A stretch of DNA of 64,000 nucleotides from Methanolinea sp. (GTDB lineage Archaea; Halobacteriota; Methanomicrobia; Methanomicrobiales; Methanospirillaceae): positions 1-64,000 of the forward strand of contig JASFYI010000001.1 of NCBI GenBank assembly GCA_030055515.1, read 5' to 3'. The notes under the pieces were generated by a model. It ran no database searches, was not told the origin of the DNA, and saw only the letters and a list, made by a program, of their open reading frames with translations. Below, piece by piece: positions 58,174-64,000 of the stretch; the first letter of the stretch is position 1; every line of letters begins with the position of its first letter. A program made the position numbers and the translations under genes.

Positions 58174-59265
58174 ATGGCAGGCAGGAACAGTGACATCTTC
58201 GGGAGAATCGGGGGGAGGGACGACATCTTCGGCCCGTTCGCGGGACGGGACCGCAGGGAGGAGATGAGGAAGACCTCGCCGGTCGCGCCCACGAAAGACG
58301 TCGCGGAACTCCTTTGGCAGATGGCCCACTGCGGTTTCCAGGGGAGGAAGCTCGGCGAATCGGTCCAGATATGGAAGGAGATGATTGCCGATCCCGAGTG
58401 CACGATCTTTCTCGGGCTCTCGGGCGCGATGCTCCCCGCGGGGATGCAGAAGGTCCTCATCGAGTTGGCACGCAGGCACTACATCGACGTCGTGGTCTCG
58501 ACCGGTGCGAACATCTTCCACGATGCCTGCGAACACCTCGGGGTCTGCCATTACATCGGGCACCACCACGTGAACGATTCCGCGCTGTACGAGAAGGGGA
58601 TCGACCGCATCTACGACGTGTTCGCGTACGAGGAGGACTTCCGGTGGGTAGACAGGGGGATCGCGCGATTCGCAGAGAAGATTGCCCCGTTCCACGGGTC
58701 ATCCCGCGCGTTCCTCGAGTTGTTCGGGGAGTGGCTCGCGAGGGCTGTCCCGGACCGCGAGTCGTTCCTCTCGACCTGTGTCCGGGAGGGTATCCCAGTG
58801 TTCGTCCCCGCGTTCTGCGATTCCTCCCTCGGAATCGGGGTCCTCATCGCCCGGCGGCGCGGTGTCCGCGTGGATATCGACCAGATCGCGGACACCGACG
58901 AGCTCACGTCCCTCGTCGAGGAGGTGAAGAGGACCGGGGTGATCTACGTGGGAGGGGGTGTCCCCAAGAACTTCATCCAGCAGACGCAGGTCATCGGGTC
59001 CATCCACGCAAAGGACCTCGGCGGCCACGACTACGCAATCCAGTACACGACGGACTCGCCCCACTTCGGCGGGCTCTCGGGGTGCACCTTCGAGGAGGCG
59101 ATCAGCTGGGGGAAGGAGTCGCCGAGGACGCGACACGTCCAGGTCCACGTGGACGCGACGATCGCGCTCCCGCTCGTCGTGTCTGCCCTCGTGGGGGAGG
59201 GGGTCTGCCGGCCTCCCCGCGCACCCGCGGTGAGGGAGAGGGTCCTGCGCCAGGGCATCGAGTGA
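58174..59265 (+). CDS. dys: Deoxyhypusine synthase
   Basis: A 363-residue deoxyhypusine synthase with the NAD-site motifs (GLSGAMLPAGMQ, VSTGANIFHD, HVNDSALYEKGIDRIYDV), the GGGVPKNFIQQTQ segment and the catalytic Lys in EEAISWGKES. It moves the aminobutyl group of spermidine onto a lysine of aIF5A. The N-terminal 40 residues are longer than in many homologues. A TATA-like attacttaac (58140-58149) lies about 28 bases before the ATG, and there is no SD site, so it is probably leaderless. Confidence 0.93.
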   Translation: MAGRNSDIFGRIGGRDDIFGPFAGRDRREEMRKTSPVAPTKDVAELLWQMAHCGFQGRKLGESVQIWKEMIADPECTIFLGLSGAMLPAGMQKVLIELARRHYIDVVVSTGANIFHDACEHLGVCHYIGHHHVNDSALYEKGIDRIYDVFAYEEDFRWVDRGIARFAEKIAPFHGSSRAFLELFGEWLARAVPDRESFLSTCVREGIPVFVPAFCDSSLGIGVLIARRRGVRVDIDQIADTDELTSLVEEVKRTGVIYVGGGVPKNFIQQTQVIGSIHAKDLGGHDYAIQYTTDSPHFGGLSGCTFEEAISWGKESPRTRHVQVHVDATIALPLVVSALVGEGVCRPPRAPAVRERVLRQGIE

Positions 59266-59314
59266 TGCCAGGATGGCAGTCGAGAGGGTGCACCGGGGGG
59301 ACCGATGGGAAAGG

Positions 59315-59344
59315 ATTTTTATAACCCACGGAGATAATTATAAG
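59315..59344 (+). promoter_or_regulatory. TATA boxes for tRNA-Ser and the S13 operon
   Basis: Two boxes, atttttataac (59315-59325) and ataattataag (59334-59344), lie before the tRNA. The second predicts a transcript start near 59366, about 40 bases before the tRNA. The gap 59345-59404 holds a short hairpin (ggcaccacgcggtgc) and no gene. Confidence 0.6.
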
Positions 59345-59404
59345 CGCAATTCATGGAGTGGCACCACGCGGTGCTGCGAGTGTCCGTAGGATGCGAGATT
59401 CTCT

Positions 59405-59489
59405 GTTGAGGTAGCCAAGCCAGGTATGGCGCAGGTTTGCTAAACCTGTGTCCCCTTGGGACTCGAGGGTTCAAATCCCTCCCTCAGCG
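59405..59489 (+). tRNA. tRNA-Ser (anticodon GCT)
   Basis: A complete 85-base class II tRNA: acceptor gttgagg/cctcagc, anticodon stem caggt/acctg with loop ttgctaa (GCT), long variable arm (tgtccccttgggact), T-arm gaggg-ttcaaat-ccctc, discriminator G. CCA is not encoded. It ends 38 bases before rps13. Confidence 0.96.
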
Positions 59490-59527
59490 CTGAATATTGC
59501 AGGATTCTCACGGAAAAGAGGGATCGA

Positions 59528-59980
59528 ATGGACCAGGAAGGAGAGATAAAGTACTTCGTCAGGATCAGCAACACGGATCTCGACGGGACGAAGCCGGTCG
59601 CCACGGCACTCACGGGAATCAAGGGCGTGGGGCGGCACACCGCGCACGTGATCGCCCGGCTCGCGGGCGTGGATCCCCGCGAGATCATGGGCAAGCTCTC
59701 GGACGAGGAGGTGGAGAGGGTGAGGGAGGTCGTGGAGACCTACGAGCAGAGGGTCCCTCCGTGGATGGTCAACCGCCCAAAGGACATCTACACGGGTGAA
59801 CCGCGCCACCTCTTCGGGACGGAGGTCGTGACCACGCTCGAGGAGGACATCAACCTCATGCGGAAGATCCGGTGCTACAAGGGTATCCGCCACGAGATGG
59901 GCCAGAAGGTGAGGGGCCAGAGGACGAAGTCCACGGGCCGCACGGGGGCGACCGTGGGTGTCAAGAGGAAGAAAGACTAG
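59528..59980 (+). CDS. rps13: Ribosomal protein S13
   Basis: A 150-residue small-subunit protein of archaeal length. The family core [22 protein letters not shown] and the C-terminal basic [20 protein letters not shown] are clear. It sits at the subunit interface of the head domain. The ATG at 59528 is preceded by agaggg (59518-59523). First protein gene of the operon after tRNA-Ser. Confidence 0.97.
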   Translation: MDQEGEIKYFVRISNTDLDGTKPVATALTGIKGVGRHTAHVIARLAGVDPREIMGKLSDEEVERVREVVETYEQRVPPWMVNRPKDIYTGEPRHLFGTEVVTTLEEDINLMRKIRCYKGIRHEMGQKVRGQRTKSTGRTGATVGVKRKKD

Positions 59981-59995
59981 GCGGGGATGACGTGA

Positions 59996-60541
59996 ATGGG
60001 GTACCCAGGCAAGAACCACAAGCAGTACCAGACGCCCAAGCGACCCTTTGAGAAGTCCCGGATCGAGGAGGAGACGAGGCTCATGGTCGAGTACGGCCTC
60101 CGGAACAAGCGCGAGGTGTGGAAGGCCGCAAGCCACCTGCGCCGATACAGGAGGGCGGCACGTGACCTCCTCGCGCTGATGTCCAGCGGGAAGGACCCGG
60201 TCCTCTTCGAGAGGAAGAAGAACGAGCTCATAGGCCACCTGCAGCGCCTCGGGTTGCTCGGCCCCGACGCGGGGATAGACGACGTCCTCTCCCTGCGGGT
60301 GGAAAACGAGCTTGAGAGGCGCCTCCAGACCCTCGTGTACCGCAAGGGTCTCGCCCGCTCGCCCAAGCAGGCGCGGCAGATGATCACCCACGGGCACATC
60401 GCCATCGCGGGGAAACGCGTGAGCATCCCGGGGTACCGCGTGACGAGGGCGGAAGAGAGCGAGATCGGGTACTACGCGAGGTCGCCGGTCGCAAACCCTG
60501 ACCACGCGGAGAGGGCACGGATTGCCCGCGCAGGGAGGTGA
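59996..60541 (+). CDS. rps4: Ribosomal protein S4
   Basis: A 181-residue S4 with the N-terminal [21 protein letters not shown] segment and the S4 RNA-binding motif ([35 protein letters not shown]). An early-binding small-subunit protein. The ATG at 59996 has ggggatgacg directly upstream. Its stop is five bases from the S11 start. Confidence 0.97.
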   Translation: MGYPGKNHKQYQTPKRPFEKSRIEEETRLMVEYGLRNKREVWKAASHLRRYRRAARDLLALMSSGKDPVLFERKKNELIGHLQRLGLLGPDAGIDDVLSLRVENELERRLQTLVYRKGLARSPKQARQMITHGHIAIAGKRVSIPGYRVTRAEESEIGYYARSPVANPDHAERARIARAGR

Positions 60542-60546
60542 ACGAC

Positions 60547-60942
60547 GTGGCGGGAGAGAAGGAAAAATGGGGCATAGCCCACATATTCGCGTCCTTCAAC
60601 AACACCATCATCACCATCACGGACCTCTCGGGTGCAGAGACGGTCTGCAAGAGCAGCGGTGGAATGGTCGTCAAGCAGGACAGGAACGAGAGCTCCCCGT
60701 ACGCCGCCATGCAGATGGCAGCCAACGTCGCCCAGGCGGCGATGGAGAAGGGAATCGTCGGTGTCCACGTGAAGGTCAGGGCACCCGGCCGGGGGAAACA
60801 GCGGAGCCCGGGACCGGGGGCCCAGGCGGCGATCAGGGCACTCGCGCGGGCAGGGATGAAGATCGGGCGGATCGAGGACGTGACTCCCATCCCCCACGAC
60901 TCCATCAGGCCCAAGGGGGGGCGGAGGGGCAGGAGAGTCTGA
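60547..60942 (+). CDS. rps11: Ribosomal protein S11
   Basis: A 131-residue S11 ([42 protein letters not shown] and the basic C-terminus GGRRGRRV). The start GTG at 60547 is preferred because ggaggtga (60534-60541) ends five bases upstream; another GTG at 60538 overlaps the S4 stop. Its stop overlaps the rpoD start by one base. Confidence 0.96.
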   Translation: MAGEKEKWGIAHIFASFNNTIITITDLSGAETVCKSSGGMVVKQDRNESSPYAAMQMAANVAQAAMEKGIVGVHVKVRAPGRGKQRSPGPGAQAAIRALARAGMKIGRIEDVTPIPHDSIRPKGGRRGRRV

Positions 60943-61787
60943 TGCAGATCGAGATCCTGTCCATGGACGACACCACGGCGAGGTTCTGCCTGAGCGGCCC
61001 GACCCAGGCATTCGCAAACGCGTTCCGCAGGGCGATGATCGGGGAGGTCCCCACGCTCGCGATAGAAGACGTCCGCATCTACGACAACACGAGCGCCCTC
61101 TATGACGAGATCCTCGCCCACAGGCTGGGCCTCATCCCCATCAGGACAGAGCCGGGGTGTTACGTCCCCCAGGACGAGTGCAGCTGCGGCGGGGCCGGGT
61201 GTGACAGGTGCGGCGTCTCGTTCACGCTCTCCATCGAGGGACCCGCGATGGTGTACTCCCGGGACCTCATCCCCCAGGATCCCCGCGCGGTCCCCGCGGT
61301 CGACAATATCCCCATCGTGAAGCTCGGGAAAGACCAGAAGGTCGTCCTCGAGGCACGTGCAGTCCTCAACCGCGGCCGCGTGCACGCGAAGTGGCAACCG
61401 ACGACCGCCTGCGGTTTCAAGAACTACCCATCCATCGCGGTGAGCGACCGCTGCGACGGGTGCGGCCGGTGCGTGGACGAGTGTCCCCGCTCCATCCTCG
61501 AGGTGAGGAACGGCAGCGTGAGGGTGATCGACAACAGGCTCGAGGACTGCTCCCTCTGCCGCCTCTGCGAGAAGGCCTGCATCAGCACGGGGATAGGCGA
61601 GAAATCCGCGATAGAGGTCAGGTCCGAGGAGACGCGGTTCATATTCGTCGTGGAAGGTGACGGGTCCCTGCCCGTGCGCGAGATCGTGAAGGGGGCCCTC
61701 GAGTACCTCAGGGACAGGTCGGACGAGCTGTGCGCAAAGGTGAGCGAGTTATCGGGAGTGACCGGAGATGAAGAGGAGAGCGAATAG
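60942..61787 (+). CDS. rpoD: DNA-directed RNA polymerase subunit D, with two Fe-S cluster motifs
   Basis: A 281-residue Rpb3-like subunit. The assembly domain begins AFRRAMIGEVPTLAIE; the inserted ferredoxin-like domain has eight cysteines in two full [4Fe-4S] patterns (CDGCGRCVDEC and CSLCRLCEKAC, about 170-215). RpoD pairs with RpoL to nucleate polymerase assembly. The number of Fe-S motifs varies among archaea; two complete sets are present here. The start overlaps the S11 stop, and the end overlaps rpl18e by 20 bases. Confidence 0.97.
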   Translation: MQIEILSMDDTTARFCLSGPTQAFANAFRRAMIGEVPTLAIEDVRIYDNTSALYDEILAHRLGLIPIRTEPGCYVPQDECSCGGAGCDRCGVSFTLSIEGPAMVYSRDLIPQDPRAVPAVDNIPIVKLGKDQKVVLEARAVLNRGRVHAKWQPTTACGFKNYPSIAVSDRCDGCGRCVDECPRSILEVRNGSVRVIDNRLEDCSLCRLCEKACISTGIGEKSAIEVRSEETRFIFVVEGDGSLPVREIVKGALEYLRDRSDELCAKVSELSGVTGDEEESE

Positions 61788-62136
61788 GAAGACGAATCCA
61801 CGCCTGCTGAACCTCGTTTCGCTCCTGAAGGAGGCAGCACGCCAGAACGAGGTGAACCTGTGGCGTGACATCGCGAGCAGGCTTGAAGGGCCGTCGCGCA
61901 ACTACGCCGAGGTCAACCTGAGCAAGATCAACCGTTACGCCGGGAACGGCGAGATTATCCTCGTCCCCGGCAAGGTCCTCGGGAGCGGCGTGCTCGAGAC
62001 GTCGGTGAAGGTCGCGGCACTGAACTTCTCCCGGTCGGCAGAGGAAAAGATCAGGGGAGCGAATGGCCAGTGCATGACAATCGAGGACCTGCTGCGGGAC
62101 AACCCGAAGGGCAGCCGGGTCAGGATTCTTCGGTGA
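61768..62136 (+). CDS. rpl18e: Ribosomal protein L18e
   Basis: A 122-residue L18e ([38 protein letters not shown]). A large-subunit protein with the L15/L18e fold. The ATG lies within the end of rpoD (20-base overlap) after a ggag site, so coupling is strong. L13 follows after six bases. Confidence 0.96.
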   Translation: MKRRANRKTNPRLLNLVSLLKEAARQNEVNLWRDIASRLEGPSRNYAEVNLSKINRYAGNGEIILVPGKVLGSGVLETSVKVAALNFSRSAEEKIRGANGQCMTIEDLLRDNPKGSRVRILR

Positions 62137-62141
62137 GAGAG

Positions 62142-62564
62142 ATGGTGACGGTCATCAACGGCGAAGGCCTCATCCTCGGGAGGATGGCGAGCATCGTCGC
62201 GAAGAGAGCCCTCAACGGCGAGAGCATCGCGATCATTAACGCCGAGAAGGTGGTCATCTCGGGGAGCAAGGCGCGCGTCTTTGCGATGTACAGCAGGAAG
62301 CGGAACCGCGGCTCCCGCGAGGGGGGACCGTTCTTCCCGCGGCGGCCCGACCACATCGTCCGGAGGACGATAAGGGGGATGCTCCCCTACAAGAGGGCCG
62401 CGGGGAAGGAGGCGTTCAAGCGCGTCATGGTCTACGTGGGAACGCCGCCGGACCTCGCCGGGACCCCGGCAGAGACGATCGAGGAGGCCCACATGGACCG
62501 GTTAAACACGCCGATGCACGTGACCGTGGGTGCAGTGAGCGGGTTCCTCGGTGCGAAGTTCTAG
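62142..62564 (+). CDS. rpl13: Ribosomal protein L13
   Basis: A 140-residue L13 ([49 protein letters not shown]). Large-subunit protein. The ATG at 62142 has ggtgag six bases upstream; a GTG at 62133 in frame is less likely. Confidence 0.96.
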   Translation: MVTVINGEGLILGRMASIVAKRALNGESIAIINAEKVVISGSKARVFAMYSRKRNRGSREGGPFFPRRPDHIVRRTIRGMLPYKRAAGKEAFKRVMVYVGTPPDLAGTPAETIEEAHMDRLNTPMHVTVGAVSGFLGAKF

Positions 62565-62578
62565 GGAGGACTGAGAGA

Positions 62579-62980
62579 GTGGCAAAGGTGATTAATACCA
62601 GCGGGAAGAGGAAGACGGCCATCGCGAGGGCGACCATCAGGGCCGGGAAGGGGAGGATACGGATCAACTCCGTCCCCCTCGACCTCTACCCGAACGAGAT
62701 GGCGCGGATGAAGATCATGGAACCCCTCCTCCTCGTGCCTGGGGCACTCGAGGGGGTGGACGTCACGGTCGACGTGAGGGGCGGCGGGATCATGGGCCAG
62801 GCCGAGGCCATCCGCACGGCTCTCGCGAGGGGACTCCTGAAGTGGCACAACGATCCCAAGTTGAAGGACATCTTCCTCTCGTACGACAGGGCACTCCTCG
62901 TGAACGACTCGCGGCAGAAGGAACCGAAGAAGCCCCACGGAAGGGGTGCGAGGAAGAAGTTCCAAAAGTCTTATCGTTGA
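62579..62980 (+). CDS. rps9: Ribosomal protein S9
   Basis: A 133-residue S9 (NTSGKRKTAIARATIRAG, GGGIMGQAEAIRTALARGLL and the C-terminal Lys/Arg tail RKKFQKSYR that reaches the P-site tRNA). The start is GTG at 62579 with aggaggac upstream (62562-62570). Confidence 0.97.
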   Translation: MAKVINTSGKRKTAIARATIRAGKGRIRINSVPLDLYPNEMARMKIMEPLLLVPGALEGVDVTVDVRGGGIMGQAEAIRTALARGLLKWHNDPKLKDIFLSYDRALLVNDSRQKEPKKPHGRGARKKFQKSYR

Positions 62981-63012
62981 GCTACTGAAATTAAATGGGA
63001 GATCATACCGGC

Positions 63013-63201
63013 ATGATACCCGTGCGGTGTTTCACGTGTGGGAAGGTCATCTCCCCTGCGTACGAGGAGTTCAAGCGCAGGAAGGAGGCCGGCGAGGATC
63101 CGAAGAGGATCCTCGACGACCTCGGGATGGAGAGGTACTGCTGCCGCAGGATGCTCCTCTCCCACAAAGAGATAATCGATGATATAAATCCGTACCAGTG
63201 A
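63013..63201 (+). CDS. rpoN: DNA-directed RNA polymerase subunit N
   Basis: A 62-residue Rpb10-like subunit with its zinc site CFTCGK ... CCRRM, and the normal length. ATG 63013 starts the conserved MIPVRCF; an earlier ATG at 62995 would add six atypical residues. Its stop codon is directly followed by the first base of tRNA-Pro, with no spacer. Confidence 0.97.
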   Translation: MIPVRCFTCGKVISPAYEEFKRRKEAGEDPKRILDDLGMERYCCRRMLLSHKEIIDDINPYQ

Positions 63202-63276
63202 GGGGTCGTGGGGTAGCCTGGACCATCCTATGGCGTTCGGGACGCTGTGACCTGAGTTCGAATCTCAGCGACCCCA
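63202..63276 (+). tRNA. tRNA-Pro (anticodon CGG)
   Basis: A complete 75-base cloverleaf with acceptor ggggtcg/cgacccc, anticodon stem tggcg/cgctg (two G-T type pairs) and loop ttcggga (CGG at 63238-63240), T-arm ctgag-ttcgaat-ctcag, discriminator A. CCA is not encoded. It is embedded between rpoN and rpoK. Confidence 0.94.
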
Positions 63277-63308
63277 TCCATTCCGCAGCATTGCGTTCTC
63301 GAGGGTAT

Positions 63309-63479
63309 ATGAAGGAAACCTATACTCGGTATGAGAGGGCAAGGATCATCGGGGCGAGGGCACTCCAGATATCCATGGGGGCACCGCTGCTCATCAAGAC
63401 AGACAAGATCGATCCCCTTGAGATAGCCCTCGAAGAATTCCAGGCCAATGTCATCCCAATCACGGTGAAGAGGAAGTAG
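63309..63479 (+). CDS. rpoK: DNA-directed RNA polymerase subunit K
   Basis: A 56-residue Rpb6/omega-like subunit: [22 protein letters not shown] followed by [15 protein letters not shown]. It stabilises the polymerase clamp. ATG 63309 begins a protein of the usual length, 32 bases after tRNA-Pro. Confidence 0.96.
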   Translation: MKETYTRYERARIIGARALQISMGAPLLIKTDKIDPLEIALEEFQANVIPITVKRK

Positions 63480-63481
63480 AG

Positions 63482-63595
63482 ATGAAGTCGGAGATCCGCA
63501 GTTTTTCCCTGCGACCGATACTGGACCGGCCTGCCGGTGCAGTGTTCCGTCCGCGCGAACCTGCGAAGCGAAAGACGGAGTGGGAAAGGAACTGA
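63482..63595 (+). CDS. 37-residue open frame between rpoK and rps2, possible enolase remnant
   Basis: A short frame starts at ATG 63482, two bases after the rpoK stop, behind aggaagtagag, and ends five bases before rps2. The peptide begins [19 protein letters not shown]. In many euryarchaea enolase lies between rpoK and rps2, and the N-terminus of enolase reads roughly I...LR.ILDSRGNPTV; the LRPILD match is suggestive, but the protein diverges at once and stops after 37 codons. It could be a small gene, or the remains of enolase. Neither is proven. Confidence 0.45.
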   Translation: MKSEIRSFSLRPILDRPAGAVFRPREPAKRKTEWERN

Positions 63596-63599
63596 GAGC

Positions 63600-64000
63600 A
63601 TGCCAGAAACAGAGATGGAAATCGAGCTGAAGGAACCCCTCGTGCCCGTGGAGGAGTACCTCGCCGCGGGCATCCACATCGGGACCCAGCAGAAGAGCAA
63701 GGACATGATGCGGTTCATCTACCGCGTGAGGGGAGATGGATTGTACATCCTCGACATCAGGGCGACCGACGAACGGATAAAGATCGCGGCGAAATTCCTG
63801 AACCAGTACGACCCGGCGGGTATCCTCGTGGTCACGTCCCGGCAGTACGGCCAGTACCCGGCGAGCAAGTTCGCGGAGGCGATCGGCGGGATGGCGGTGA
63901 CAGGCCGTTTCATCCCGGGGATGCTCACGAACCAGAACCTCGAGGGCTACATGGAGCCCGAGGTCCTCGTCGTCACCGACCCGATAGGGGATGCGCAGGC
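63600..64000 (+). CDS. rps2: Ribosomal protein S2 (3' truncated by window)
   Basis: The first 133 residues of S2 are present ([47 protein letters not shown] and the VVTDPIGDA segment near the edge). S2 binds the small subunit late in assembly. The ATG at 63600 follows aaggaactgagagc. The gene continues past the right edge. Confidence 0.95.
   Translation, partial: MPETEMEIELKEPLVPVEEYLAAGIHIGTQQKSKDMMRFIYRVRGDGLYILDIRATDERIKIAAKFLNQYDPAGILVVTSRQYGQYPASKFAEAIGGMAVTGRFIPGMLTNQNLEGYMEPEVLVVTDPIGDAQ

Overview
The window reads as a chromosomal segment of a GC-rich hydrogenotrophic methanogen, most like the Methanomicrobiales. Evidence for this: F420-linked formate dehydrogenase subunits, split RNA polymerase subunits (B''/B', A'/A''), archaeal-type ribosomal proteins, aIF1, topoisomerase VI, deoxyhypusine synthase, archaeal NadM, and many archaeal-only families (DUF473, DUF5611, DUF2073, V4R, PIN-ATPase-KH). 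TATA boxes lie about 25 bp before leaderless start codons. I see no insertion sequence, prophage, integrase or CRISPR array. No gene-free stretch exceeds about 300 bases.

Layout. 1-12.3 kb holds metabolism and transport: the 3' end of fdhA, fdhB, a TerC-like membrane protein, a riboflavin-pathway reductase, an ArsB/NhaD-type permease, CopA, ferritin, a DUF362 ferredoxin and an FMN glutamate synthase-like protein. 12.3-14.5 kb has an unknown minus-strand protein and an orphan receiver protein. 14.5-23 kb is tRNA-Lys followed by rpoH-rpoB''-rpoB'-rpoA'-rpoA''-rpl30e-nusA, where the operon stops. 23-31 kb is mostly minus strand: a coiled-coil protein, tRNA-Arg, DUF473, PAC2, leuS, PIN-ATPase-KH, hisI and a prepilin peptidase. 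31-33 kb has a regulatory-like-domain protein with no normal start codon and a double-V4R protein.

33-41 kb is the most interesting accessory region. It is a divergent cluster with a MinD ATPase, three roadblock/LC7 domains, two copies of a DUF2226-like domain, a type II/IV secretion ATPase and two TadC/FlaJ-type membrane platform proteins. It looks like a type IV pilus-like machine with its own regulators, but no pilin is visible. 41-45.5 kb is hisS-top6B-top6A. 45.5-48.8 kb has larB overlapping nadM, two unknown proteins and a CopG-like protein.

48.9-52 kb pairs cobyric acid synthase with B12-dependent ribonucleotide reductase around one palindromic TATA element. 52-54 kb has aIF1 and an Era-like GTPase/DUF2073/Zn-ribbon operon. 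54-58 kb is five consecutive CBS-domain genes. 58-64 kb has deoxyhypusine synthase, tRNA-Ser and the S13-S4-S11-RpoD-L18e-L13-S9-RpoN-tRNA-Pro-RpoK-S2 operon, in which S2 is cut by the window edge.

Gene starts follow two styles. Lead genes of transcripts often have a TATA box close to the ATG and no Shine-Dalgarno (SD) site. Internal operon genes have GGAGGTGA-type sites or 1-20 bp overlaps. Two genes (rpoB'' and the gene at 31.2 kb) have no ATG, GTG or TTG where the protein should begin.
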